From the NCBI RefSeq assembly GCF_031458135.1, contig NZ_JAVDXW010000001.1:806001-870000 (forward strand): a stretch of 64,000 bases of DNA, read 5' to 3'. The notes below the pieces were generated by a model. It saw only the letters and a program-made list of their open reading frames with translations, had not been told where the DNA came from and did no database searches. A program made the position numbers and the translations under genes. Every line of letters begins with the position of its first letter. Within the stretch, counting starts at the first letter, position 1. This document shows, piece after piece, positions 27,208-34,719 of this stretch. The stretch is from Haloactinomyces albus. Lineage in GTDB: Bacteria > Actinomycetota > Actinomycetes > Mycobacteriales > Pseudonocardiaceae.

Positions 27208-27606
27208 TCAACTTTCGGACAGGGCCTCCTGCCGGGAAGCGTGGACGGGGATCCTGCGGTCCAGAGCGGTCACCTGCAGCGGCCGTGCCGTGGCCGTGTT
27301 CGGGGCCACCACGCACAGCGCTGTGTGGCCCTCGGCCTGCTGGTAGGCGGTAACCAGCGCCGACAATCCCGCCGAAGCGAAGAAGTCCACGCCGGTCAGG
27401 TCCACCACCAGCTTCTCCGGCCTGCCCTCCAATGCCGACGTCAGCGCTTCCTCGAATGTGGGCGCGGTCACCATGTCGACGTCTCCCGAGACCGGCAGCA
27501 CCGCCTCCCGGCCATACCACTCCACGGCCGCGATCACGATCTGCCCCTCGGCGGGTTCAGTGGTTTCGGTATGCACGGACGAATCGAAAGAAGTCACGGC
27601 GCCCAC
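27208..27606 (-). CDS. STAS-domain anti-sigma factor antagonist (RsbV-like)
   Basis: STAS protein of about 132 residues. The core reads VLPVSGDVDMVTAPTFEEAL, LVVDLTGVDFFASAGLSALV and TARPLQVTALDRRIPVH. Ser in the FFASAGL loop is the expected phosphorylation site for the neighbouring kinase. The start is uncertain: GTG at 27606 or 27597, neither with a ribosome site, and a TATGCG element lies just upstream. With the RsbW-like and SpoIIE proteins it completes a partner-switching set. Confidence 0.82.
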   Translation of the reverse strand: MGAVTSFDSSVHTETTEPAEGQIVIAAVEWYGREAVLPVSGDVDMVTAPTFEEALTSALEGRPEKLVVDLTGVDFFASAGLSALVTAYQQAEGHTALCVVAPNTATARPLQVTALDRRIPVHASRQEALSES

Positions 27607-27743
27607 TATCGCATACCACCACCGACCTCCGTCGAACAAAGCCCGTGGTGTAGGCCGGTGGTCCGGCGAGCTCGATGACGAGGATCTTGGCCTCGTGCTC
27701 GATGGGCCTCGGAGACTCTCCTTGCTGTGCTTGCCACAAATCG

Positions 27744-27769
27744 ACTCTACAAAGAATTCTGTGTAGAGT
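27744..27769. promoter_or_regulatory. 26-nt palindrome upstream of the toxin-antitoxin operon
   Basis: ACTCTACA and TGTAGAGT are 8-nt arms around a central GAATTC; 24 of 26 positions are symmetric. It ends 32 nt before the antitoxin start. Position and size fit the operator bound by Phd/YefM antitoxins. Confidence 0.75.
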
Positions 27770-27801
27770 GGGTGATGTCCGGAACAGTAGAGGAGGGCCG
27801 G

Positions 27802-28113
27802 ATGAGACTCGAAACGAACGATATGCGGACGATGAGCGAAGCCACCAGGACCGGCGTGTCACGGCTGGCTCAGGAAGCCCACGCTGGCCGGGATATTGTG
27901 CTGACCAGCAACAGCCAACCCGTCGCAGGCGTGGTGAGCATCGACAAACTCGCCCGGATGCAGCACCTCGATGAGGTCGAGTCCGACCTGCGACTCCTGA
28001 CTCTTGCATGGACACGGGTCCTCACCGACAACGGTCGGCATCACCGCTTGGAGGATGTGGCTGCCGAGTTCGGCGTCGACCTCGACACCGAGGACGACGA
28101 GTCCCAGGCATGA
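27802..28113 (+). CDS. Phd/YefM-type antitoxin
   Basis: Antitoxin of 103 residues. The N-terminal half shows the Phd/YefM fold (MRTMSEATRTGVSRLAQEAHAGRDIVLTSNSQPVAGVVSIDKL). The acidic C-terminal half (LEDVAAEFGVDLDTEDDESQA) would wrap the toxin. The ATG at 27802 has GGAGGG 4 nt upstream; the longer frame from 27727 is unlikely. The stop overlaps the toxin start as ATGA. A 26-nt palindrome upstream suggests autoregulation. Confidence 0.88.
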   Translation: MRLETNDMRTMSEATRTGVSRLAQEAHAGRDIVLTSNSQPVAGVVSIDKLARMQHLDEVESDLRLLTLAWTRVLTDNGRHHRLEDVAAEFGVDLDTEDDESQA

Positions 28114-28481
28114 CCAGTGAAGTCGTTCTCACCGATGATGCCAAGGAGGATCTGCGGGAACTGGATGGATCAGCGCGCAAACTGGTCCTGAAGGCTCTCA
28201 CCAAGCTGAAACAAGCCCCGGAACAGCGTGGCGCCTCGCTCGTGGGCGTTTTGGCCACGTTCCGGAAACTTGTCATCGGCGACCGTGACTACGGTATCGT
28301 GTATCGCGTAGAAACCGATGGCACTGTCGTCGTCGGTTACGTGATCGGTAAACGCACCGATGGTGAAGCCTACGAGCTCGCCCGCTCTCGCCTGGCCCTG
28401 CATCATAATCAGTCCGCGGCTCAAGCTGTCACCGAATTGCTGGATCGGGCATACAACAGAGAAGCCGGATCATCGGCCTGA
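28110..28481 (+). CDS. RelE/ParE-family toxin
   Basis: Toxin of 123 residues: VVLTDDAKEDLRELDGSARKLVLKALTKL at the N-terminus, then GVLATFRKLVIGDRDYGIVYRVETDGTVVVGYVIGKRTDGEAYELARSRL. This is the RelE/ParE fold, in which RelE types cut mRNA on the ribosome and ParE types poison gyrase; the group cannot be settled here. The C-terminus is about 25 residues longer than usual. Its last 12 nt overlap the transposase remnant on the other strand. Confidence 0.87.
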   Translation: MTSEVVLTDDAKEDLRELDGSARKLVLKALTKLKQAPEQRGASLVGVLATFRKLVIGDRDYGIVYRVETDGTVVVGYVIGKRTDGEAYELARSRLALHHNQSAAQAVTELLDRAYNREAGSSA

Positions 28482-28715
28482 TGAGGTCGGCAGCAGCCCG
28501 CCCGCGGCACGCCCGCCGCACGAAGGCGCTCGTACTCCAGACGCCCCGGATGCCTGACAGGACCGGCCTTCCCCCCGCCCTTGGATGCCAGCCTTACGCG
28601 CCCACCCGTAGGCCGTGTTCCGGTTCACTCCCACCACACGGGCAGCCGCCAGAACGTTGCCCGACTCCCGATCCAGCGCCTCGAAGAACCGAGCCTTCAA
28701 CTCCCCAGAAACCAC
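28470..28715 (-). pseudogene. IS30-family transposase, N-terminal remnant
   Basis: The first 45 residues match the helix-turn-helix start of actinobacterial IS30 transposases (ARFFEALDRESGNVLAAARV, then GVNRNTAYGWARKAG). The frame then shifts; the correct reading continues in another frame as HPGRLEYERLRAAGVPRAAA up to about 28485 and stops there. DDE catalytic domain and the far end of the element are gone. The break abuts the toxin 3' end, so a deletion probably removed the rest. Confidence 0.75.
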
Positions 28716-28718
28716 GAT

Positions 28719-28753
28719 CCCCGCAACTCCCTGAATCCCAGGGTGTTGCGGGG
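28719..28753. repeat. Hairpin at the upstream end of the IS30 remnant
   Basis: CCCCGCAAC and GTTGCGGGG are perfect 9-nt arms with an inner CCCTG/CAGGG pairing. It lies 4 nt upstream of the transposase start. Together with the adjoining GACCGCTAGAACCC (28753-28766) it resembles an IS30-type element end. Nothing else is seen up to 28882. Confidence 0.5.
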
Positions 28754-28882
28754 ACCGCTAGAACCCGGCGCTGTGGTAGCGGGGCCGCTGGTGTGCGGCG
28801 GGGCGGGCTTGTTCAAGGCGGTGAGCGTTGCTGCACGGTATGCGCGGGGAGCAGCGGATCGCCGACACACTCGAGAGCGGAT

Positions 28883-29434
28883 TCAGCCGCCTGCCGGCGG
28901 GGTGATTCCGGGCAGCCCGCCGGTGCGCGCGCTGATCAGGATCATCGCCGCGTACGAGGCGAACACCCAGCCCATCTGTTCGGCACGCTCATCGAGAGCG
29001 TGCCGCTGGTTGGAGTACAGGTCCAGGGCCGCGAAGAATTCCTCGTCCCGGTAGAGCTGGAAACCCATCATGCTGCCGACTCCCAATGCGCGGGCCTGCG
29101 GTATGTAGGACGGCCAGCGGGTCTCGGTGGCGAGGTCGTCGCTGCGGTAGACCCCGTTGTGCCAGGCACCGACTTGCATGGCGGCATCGAAGCACGGGCC
29201 CTGGCGTAGCCGACCCTGCGCCTGGTCGGAATCGTGGATGCGCCTGCTGGTAGCCGCTGCCGTCTCGACTCCCCGCTTGCGGTACAGCAGCAGGACGCCT
29301 GCGTCGTCGCAGCCGTCGAGGTGCTGCACGGCCAACTCCACGACCCGGTCCAGCACGGCCTGCTTCGAGGATTGCACAGTCAGGTCCCGAGCGAGGTCGG
29401 CGAAGACCTCCAGGGGCGTGTCATCGATGGCCAT
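28883..29434 (-). CDS. GAF domain protein lacking an ANTAR domain
   Basis: Protein of 183 residues holding one GAF domain (LEVFADLARDLTVQSSKQAVL, GCDDAGVLLLYRKRG, RLRQGPCFDAAM, RWPSYIPQARALGVGSMMGFQLYRDEE, ALDLYSNQRHALDE, FASYAAMILISA). In related actinobacterial proteins an RNA-binding ANTAR domain follows directly; here the chain ends 14 residues after the GAF with TGGLPGITPPAGG. The neighbourhood is full of broken genes, so C-terminal truncation is plausible, though GAF-only forms exist. The ATG at 29434 has GAGGAAG upstream. Confidence 0.75.
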   Translation of the reverse strand: MAIDDTPLEVFADLARDLTVQSSKQAVLDRVVELAVQHLDGCDDAGVLLLYRKRGVETAAATSRRIHDSDQAQGRLRQGPCFDAAMQVGAWHNGVYRSDDLATETRWPSYIPQARALGVGSMMGFQLYRDEEFFAALDLYSNQRHALDERAEQMGWVFASYAAMILISARTGGLPGITPPAGG

Positions 29435-29732
29435 GGCTGCCGCTTCCTCTTCCGCACTGTCGAGCTTGCCCTCGCAAGGCTTCCAGGGGGCGGGCGCGGC
29501 GGCGGGTGACCACCACACATTCCCTTCCTCCGACGTACCAGCGGCTCGGTCGCAACGCAGCCCCACCATCCCCCGAACGAGCCCCGAGCACCGAGCAGCC
29601 GACGGCACCGCTTGCGGGCGGCAGGCAACGAGCGTGGCCACCTCGCGAACACCGCGCTACTGCGGCTCGAAGCAGGTATCGCTGCGCACGGAAGTGCATC
29701 TCGGAGCCGTACCGCCTGGCACCGTCCAGGGC

Positions 29733-30105
29733 TCACAGCAGGGGCTCGGCTTCGCGTGGCCGACCCAGCTCGATCATGCAGCGCCCCGCCATGACATCGA
29801 TTTCGGCTCTGTTGAGCCAGTAAACCCACTCCGGCCATCCGGTCCTCGGCGCTCGTACGAATCGTCGCCCCGGTCCAGTGCTCTCCAGGTGGCCTCGGCA
29901 TCTCCCGCTTTCGCCGAGGCCCAGGCAACCCGTTCCGGAAACAGAGCACGAACCACCGGAGTGGTCTCCGACGCTCCTTGGACAGCCGTACGCGCCAACA
30001 GCGCAGCATCGGCAGGAGTGCCGATATTGGCCATCTGATAGCTCAGGCTCGACAGGAGCTGCGCGCCGAGCGTGCCTGCACCTGCCGCCCTCCCTGCCTC
30101 ACTTG
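29733..30105 (-). pseudogene. XRE-family regulator, C-terminal TPR-like remnant
   Basis: In one frame the sequence reads LGAQLLSSLSYQMANIG, ADAALLARTAVQGA, VVRALFPERVAWASAKAGDAEATWRALDRGDDSYERR, which is the C-terminal helical repeat region of large actinobacterial XRE regulators. After a frameshift near 29850 it continues as EWVYWLNRAEIDVMAGRCMI and ELGRPREAEPLL, then TGA at 29735. The helix-turn-helix and first TPR parts are missing and sequence beyond the stop is further degraded. The 29435-29732 stretch holds only the decayed tail. Confidence 0.7.
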
Positions 30106-30132
30106 CGAATCACTATCGAAGATTCCCACTGA

Positions 30133-31014
30133 TCACAGGTTCAGATCCAGTGATTCTCGGGGGCCATTGCCCGGCGGTGGCGGCAGCGGCCGGTCGGGGT
30201 CGATCTTCGTGGCAGGTGCAGCGGGCTGCTTCTCGGCAGGTTCCGGTTCCGCGTCGGCTTCGGCGGGTTGAGTTTTCGCGAATTGAGCCTTGGCCGTGCG
30301 GGGCTTACGAGTGCGTCCGGCCTTCGACGCACTCGCCCGCTCGACGCGGATACGTTCCAGCAGCACCGAGGCCGGTTCGTCATCCGGGTCCTGCTCCACC
30401 AACCGCCCCGCGAACGCCTCCCGCGGGAGGGAGCGGCGCCGGTGTTCTGCGGGTCCGGGCCTCTGTCACAGCTTCACCCAGTTGTTCTTCAGCGGTACGC
30501 AACTCCCTGTTGCGCTGCGCAATGGCTTCCTGCTCTCGATATGGCGGGATAGGTACACGGATAGCACGGAGAGACTTCTGCGATATGCTTCTCATCGAGT
30601 CCTTGGTTCCCGTCGCAGCATTCGATATCTGCTTACGCGCGTAAGGCGACGAAAGAACAGGGATCAAACGTTCCTTTGGGGGGCAGCTTCATCTTCACTT
30701 TCCTGAAATTCGCCCCAAGTCATTGCGCTGACCTTGATGACGCCCCACTCATCATCGCGGGCAGGTCTCGCTTCGCAAGCAAAAGATTTACCTGCTTCGA
30801 TACGATCAAGCACCTCGTCGAGGATTCCTAGACACCAACTCTCCGGCATCTCCGAGGGGGCCAGCCCGCCTCCAAGCACGTTGGTCTGCAACGCCGACCT
30901 CTCCCACAGCCCCAAGGAACGCTGAGCACGAGTTACTTCTCCAGCAGCAACCTCCGACCGCGATAGGTAGTCCTCGAGAACGGCGACGATGCGGTGCTGC
31001 TCGGCGATCTCGCG
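30133..31014 (-). pseudogene. Type I restriction specificity subunit (HsdS), scrambled remnant
   Basis: Three pieces in three frames. 31014-30664: REIAEQHRIVAVLEDYLSRSEV, then QRSLGLWERSALQTNVLGGGL and the start of a second target-recognition domain (EWGVIKVSAMTWGEF), ending at a stop. 30667-30380: SSPYARKQISNAATGTKDSM and RSISQKSLRAIRVPIPPYREQ, the end of that domain and its spacer helix. About 30430-30133: REAFAGRLVEQDPDDEPASVLLERIRVERA, the usual HsdS C-terminus. The middle of the second target-recognition domain and the whole first one are missing. Confidence 0.72.
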
Positions 31015-31357
31015 CCAGCGGTTGCTGCTCCGCGCTCGCCTGCGCGAGCTGTTGCTCGACCTCCTGGCGGCCACGTTGCTCGCGTTCCAGCGAGTCGTGC
31101 GCATCGGCGAGTTCCGTGCGGGTCTCGATCAGTTTGGCGCGGTGCGCATCCAGGTCCGTGTGGAGCCGGTCGAACTCGTGGCGCTCGGCCGCCGAGGACG
31201 GATCGGTGAACACATAGGACTCGGCACCCGCCCCCAGCGAGGCCAGCAGCAGGTCGTGCTCGACGAGCAGGCCGAAGTTCGGTGAGTTGCGGGCGAGTGC
31301 GGCCACGCGCGGATCGACCGGTGCCGACGTGCCGGGCGTCCCCGTTGCCTCCGTCAT
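31010..31357 (-). pseudogene. Type I restriction endonuclease (HsdR) N-terminal fragment
   Basis: About 116 residues starting MTEATGTPGTSAPVDPR with NFGLLVEHDLLLASLGAGAE and SYVFTDPSSAAERHEF, followed by a coiled coil rich in Glu, Gln and Ala. This resembles the start of EcoEI-like HsdR proteins. Near 31014 it runs straight into HsdS sequence in another frame, so the nuclease, helicase and any hsdM gene have been lost. Confidence 0.55.
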
Positions 31358-31770
31358 CGAATCCTTGCCCACTCGTGACCGGCGCAGCGTCGGAACGTAT
31401 CGCTCCTGTGACATACCAGGTGGACACTGTTCCGGTGATGTCGTCAGCAGCAGCTTTCGAGCCGTCCCGGTGGCACCCACCGCAGCGGCGAATCCGGTGC
31501 GTCGAGGTGAGCCCGTTGTAGCGCTCGCGCTTACGGGAATCAACCCCACGTTACCGGCGGCAGTATGCCTGCTCAGCCCCCTCGCTCGGCTCGGCGATCC
31601 GGAGCAGTCGACGCGGGGAGATCACGAACCCCCGGCCCAAGCACAACAGGCCCCCAGCATTACCGGACATAGAGCCGTCCCCGCACGACACAGGAGCACG
31701 TCCTGCCACGCCACGAAAAACAGCGAAGTCCGTGGCGCTACGAACGCATCTCCACGATGAAGGACATTCG
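31358..31770. other. Intergenic region between restriction remnants and DUF4190-like gene
   Basis: About 410 nt with no supported gene or RNA. It should hold the promoter of the plus-strand membrane protein gene; none is obvious. Confidence 0.5.
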
Positions 31771-32544
31771 ATGAGCATCCCCCCACCCCCTCCGCCCGGA
31801 CAAGCCGTTCAGCCGCGCAACGGGCTCGGCACCGCCGGTTTCGTCCTCGGGCTCCTTGCCGCCCTCTTTTCGCTGATGCCCATCATCGGGATGATCGCCT
31901 GGCCACTGTCGATCCTCGGGCTCATCTTCGGCATCCTCGGCATTCTGCGTGCCCGGAAGGGAGCGGCCACCAACAAGGGACTGTCGATCGCAGGCACCGT
32001 ACTGGCCGCGATCGGGCTGGTGACCTGCATTCTCTGGACCGCTCTCACCGGTGCCGCCATCAACAGCGCCGCCAACGAAGCCGAGAGTGAACTGAACCGC
32101 ATCGAGCAGGAAATAAATCAGTCGATTCCGCCCACCCAGGTCGACAAGCAGGCCACGAACGCGCCGACGAAGCTCGCTTTCGGCGAGAAGCACGAATGGC
32201 CCGGTGGTGAGGCGGTCGTGATCTCCGCACCCACCAAGTACACGGAAACCAATCCGCTCATCCTCGGCGAGAACGAACGTGGCGCCGCCGTGGACATCAC
32301 GATCACCAACAACACCGGCGATGAGATCAACCCGATAAGCTGGGACATCACCGCCACACACGGTGGTAGACCCGCCGAGACGATTCTGGGTGACGATACC
32401 TTCGCCGATGCGGCGATTCCGGCGGGCGGCGAACTGACCATCACCCGGGCGTTCAAGGTCGGTACCGAATCCGCCGAGCTGCAGGTCTCGGTGGCCCCTA
32501 ACGTCTTCGCCGAGAACACCGTCTACTACCACGGCACGTTCTGA
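31771..32544 (+). CDS. DUF4190-like membrane protein with an extracytoplasmic DUF4352-like domain
   Basis: Protein of 257 residues. A Pro-rich start (SIPPPPPPGQ) leads to three hydrophobic segments at about 20-95, including LSILGLIFGILGILRARKG, the DUF4190 hallmark. A short coil (ESELNRIEQEINQS) is followed by a beta-rich domain (KHEWPGGEAVVIS, AAVDITITNNTGDEINPISW). The C-terminal part resembles DUF4352 immunoglobulin-like domains. AAGGAC lies 5 nt before the ATG. Function is unknown. It is convergent with the first small secreted protein gene, sharing the hairpin between them. Confidence 0.8.
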   Translation: MSIPPPPPPGQAVQPRNGLGTAGFVLGLLAALFSLMPIIGMIAWPLSILGLIFGILGILRARKGAATNKGLSIAGTVLAAIGLVTCILWTALTGAAINSAANEAESELNRIEQEINQSIPPTQVDKQATNAPTKLAFGEKHEWPGGEAVVISAPTKYTETNPLILGENERGAAVDITITNNTGDEINPISWDITATHGGRPAETILGDDTFADAAIPAGGELTITRAFKVGTESAELQVSVAPNVFAENTVYYHGTF

Positions 32545-32592
32545 CCCACGCCCGGTTTCGACCGGCTGGGAGCTTCCGGTCAGCCAACACAG

Positions 32593-32625
32593 GTGTGCCG
32601 GTCTCCCCGGAGGAGACCGGCACAC
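32593..32625. terminator. Hairpin A, shared by the DUF4190-like gene and secreted protein 1
   Basis: Perfect 14-bp stem GTGTGCCGGTCTCC/GGAGACCGGCACAC with a 5-nt loop, between two convergent stops. Related hairpins follow the three downstream paralogues. Confidence 0.8.
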
Positions 32626-32651
32626 TGCTGTGCGAAACGAGCGGAAGAATC

Positions 32652-32930
32652 TCAGTCGGCGTCGACGACGGGAGCGTTGACGCACTGGGTGTACTGCGGT
32701 GAGGCGATGGGCGCCGCGATGCCGAGTACGGCCACGTTGTTCCCACAGGCCTGGATCGGCGCCACGCTGACGTTGTTGTCGTTGAGGATGTTGATGCCGT
32801 CGTTGCCGTCGTCGTAGTAACCGCCATTGTGGCCGTAGTCGCCATGGCCGGAGGCGAAGGCGGGCGAACCCAACGCCATCAGTCCGGCGGTGGCGGCCGC
32901 AGCCCCGATAAGTCGAACGGAAGTACGCAC
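32652..32930 (-). CDS. Small secreted chaplin/rodlin-like protein 1
   Basis: Exported protein of 92 residues. A signal peptide covers about 1-27 (RTSVRLIGAAAATAGLMALGSPAFAS). The mature part is short and Gly/Tyr/Asn-rich, then carries NNVSVAPIQACGNNVAVLG and PIASPQYTQCVNAP, with two cysteines 21 residues apart. This recalls small hydrophobic surface proteins of spore-forming actinomycetes (chaplin/rodlin type), but I cannot assign a named family. GTG at 32930 has GAGAGGGG 7 nt upstream. It is the most diverged of four similar genes in a row. Confidence 0.72.
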   Translation of the reverse strand: MRTSVRLIGAAAATAGLMALGSPAFASGHGDYGHNGGYYDDGNDGINILNDNNVSVAPIQACGNNVAVLGIAAPIASPQYTQCVNAPVVDAD

Positions 32931-33112
32931 CGAAAGACCCCTCTCTCGTGTGAATTCGATTCCATCGATCGGACGAGACGCCAACTCGCGAACATCCTCG
33001 GCGCCCTCGTCGACCGGCTCTCCCACGGTGGCACCCACCCTGCTCACCGGCTCGCCCAATCACTCCAAAGAGCGACGAAGAAGGACATTCCGCCGGTTGT
33101 GTCCGCACAGAT

Positions 33113-33144
33113 GTGTGCCGGCCTCCCGAAGGAGACCGGCACAC
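33113..33144 (-). terminator. Hairpin B after secreted protein 2
   Basis: 14-nt arms with one mismatch, nearly the same sequence as hairpin A, 24 nt after the stop. Confidence 0.7.
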
Positions 33145-33167
33145 GCGCTTCTCAGGAAGCAGCGGTA

Positions 33168-33557
33168 TCAGCCCAGCAGGCCACCCAGGCCACCCAGGGC
33201 GTGTCCCTTGCCATTGTCACCGTTCTTGCCCTTGTTGTTCTCGTAGTCCTGGTAGTGCTTGTCCTTGCCGTAACCGTTGCCGTTGTCTTCGACCTGCTTC
33301 TGGTCCGAGTCGGCGTCGCCGCCGTCGCCACCGTTACCGGCCGAGCACGCCACCTTGTTCTCGCCGAGAACCGAGATCGGAACGAGGCCGCACAGGTTCA
33401 CGCCGATGCCGCCGTCACCGCCGTCACCGCCCTCGTTCTCGGCAACCTGGCTACGAATGTCCTCGAAGGAGGGAACACTGGCGAAGGCGGGCGCGCCCAT
33501 GGCCATCATGCCTGCGGTCACGGCAGCGACTCCGACCAAGCGAGCAGATGTACGCAC
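33168..33557 (-). CDS. Small secreted cysteine-pair protein 2
   Basis: Exported protein of 129 residues with a signal peptide (RTSARLVGVAAVTAGMMAMG, then APAFAS) and a conserved mature core: PSFEDIRSQVAENEGGDGGDGGIGV, NLCGLVPISVLGENKVACSAGNGG. Two cysteines lie 15 residues apart in a hydrophobic stretch flanked by Gly/Asp. Unlike its paralogues it has a C-terminal extension rich in Lys, Gly, Asn and Asp ending in GGLGGLLG. GTG at 33557 has GGAG 7 nt upstream. Function unknown; surface or matrix protein is an inference. Confidence 0.75.
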   Translation of the reverse strand: MRTSARLVGVAAVTAGMMAMGAPAFASVPSFEDIRSQVAENEGGDGGDGGIGVNLCGLVPISVLGENKVACSAGNGGDGGDADSDQKQVEDNGNGYGKDKHYQDYENNKGKNGDNGKGHALGGLGGLLG

Positions 33558-33559
33558 TG

Positions 33560-33745
33560 AAAGGCTCCAATCTGGATGAATTCCGTCCTCAAAACCGAAC
33601 CGACGTGGATTCACTCCCCATACCCCGGGAACCCATATCGCCGACCGGCGAACTTCACCCTGACACCGGTGCCCGCGCCCCGCCCGCTCTGTCACACCAA
33701 AGAAAACGCACACTCACCCGAGCGCTGACCATATTTACACAGAGT
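33560..33745. repeat. Upstream region of secreted protein 2, copy 1 of a large duplicated segment
   Basis: This 185-nt leader is almost identical to 34138-34320 and similar in places to 34735-34870. All three share ACTCCCCATACCCCGGGAAC and CTGTCACACCAAAGA. On the coding strand ATACCC reads GGGTAT and lies about 60 nt before each start codon. Confidence 0.8.
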
Positions 33746-33770
33746 AATAACATCATTGACACAAAGCACA

Positions 33771-33813
33771 CATGAGTGTGCCGACCCCCTCGAAGAGGAC
33801 CGGCACACTCATG
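33771..33813 (-). terminator. Hairpin C after secreted protein 3
   Basis: 13-nt perfect outer arms CATGAGTGTGCCG/CGGCACACTCATG around a partly paired core; same family as hairpins A and B. Confidence 0.7.
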
Positions 33814-33868
33814 AGCGCAGAAACACTTTCAGGACCGTGGAAGTCGTGCACGATCCACTGCGGGCATG

Positions 33869-34132
33869 TCAGTCGCGCTCCTGCCCGTCCGAGTCGCCGT
33901 TACCACTGCCGCCACCGTTACCGGCCGAGCACGCCACCTCGTTCTCACCGAGAACCGCGATCGGGAGGACACCGCACACGTTCACACCGATGCCGCCGTC
34001 ACCGCCCTCACCTGAATCAACCTGGCTGTGAATGTCCTCGAAGGAGGGAACACTGGCGAAGGCGGGCGCGCCCATGGCCATCATGCCTGCAGCCACGGCA
34101 GCGACCCCGACCAAACGAGCAGATGTACGCAC
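33869..34132 (-). CDS. Small secreted cysteine-pair protein 3
   Basis: Exported protein of 87 residues, the shortest paralogue. Signal peptide RTSARLVGVAAVAAGMMAMG then APAFAS, core VPSFEDIHSQVDSGEGGDGGIGV and NVCGVLPIAVLGENEVACSAGNGG, acidic tail. The GTG at 34132 aligns with the paralogue starts and has GGAG 6 nt upstream. The gene and its upstream region repeat those of protein 2 with a 575-nt period. Confidence 0.75.
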   Translation of the reverse strand: MRTSARLVGVAAVAAGMMAMGAPAFASVPSFEDIHSQVDSGEGGDGGIGVNVCGVLPIAVLGENEVACSAGNGGGSGNGDSDGQERD

Positions 34133-34137
34133 TGGAG

Positions 34138-34320
34138 ACTCCAATCTGGATGAATTCCGTCCTCAAAACCGAACCGACGTGGATTCACTCCCCATACCCC
34201 GGGAACCCGCATCGCCGACCGGCGAACTTCACCCTGACACCGGTGCCCGCGCCCCGCCCGCTCTGTCACACCAAAGAAAACGCGCACCCACCCGAGCGCC
34301 GACCATATTTACGCAGCGCA
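34138..34320. repeat. Upstream region of secreted protein 3, copy 2 of the duplicated segment
   Basis: Nearly identical over about 180 nt to 33560-33745, so the duplication is recent or homogenised. Contains the conserved GGGTAT on the minus strand at 34199-34194. Confidence 0.8.
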
Positions 34321-34346
34321 ACCGGAGTATCGTCGCCCCGCACAAG

Positions 34347-34382
34347 AAATGTGCCGACCTCCCGGAGGAGACCGGCACATTT
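34347..34382 (-). terminator. Hairpin D after secreted protein 4
   Basis: 10-nt perfect outer arms AAATGTGCCG/CGGCACATTT plus an inner CTCC/GGAG pair; it gives a short U tract on the minus strand. Confidence 0.75.
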
Positions 34383-34443
34383 CCGCACCGTAGAAGCACG
34401 GAGTCAGGGCCGTGGGCGTTTGCCCGTCCCTATCAGGACAAGG

Positions 34444-34719
34444 TCACTCACCCTGCTTCTGGTCCGAGTCGGCATCGCCGCCGTCGCCACCGTTGGCGGC
34501 CGAGCACGCCACCTCGTTGCTGCCGAGCAGCGCGATCGGGATGAGGCCGCAGGCGTTCACGCCGATGCCGCCGTCGCCGCCCTCGCCGCCCTCGTTCTCG
34601 GCGACCTGGCTGTAAATGTCCTCGAAGGAAGGCGGGGCGCTGGCGAAGGCGGGCGCGCCCATGGCCATCATGCCTGCAGCCACGGCAGCGACCCCGACCA
34701 AACGAGCAGATGTACGCAT
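34444..34719 (-). CDS. Small secreted cysteine-pair protein 4
   Basis: Exported protein of 91 residues with the same signal peptide as protein 3 and the core APPSFEDIYSQVAENEGGE and NACGLIPIALLGSNEVACSA, followed by an acidic tail like that of protein 2. ATG at 34719 has GGAG 6 nt upstream. It is first in transcription order of the three tandem paralogues, each with its own leader and hairpin. Confidence 0.75.
   Translation of the reverse strand: MRTSARLVGVAAVAAGMMAMGAPAFASAPPSFEDIYSQVAENEGGEGGDGGIGVNACGLIPIALLGSNEVACSAANGGDGGDADSDQKQGE

Noticed and set aside
33620-33625. SigB/SigF-type promoter from GGGTAT in the secreted protein leaders
   Set aside because: No GTTT or GNNT -35 at 14-17 nt upstream in any of the copies, so only the conserved block is reported.
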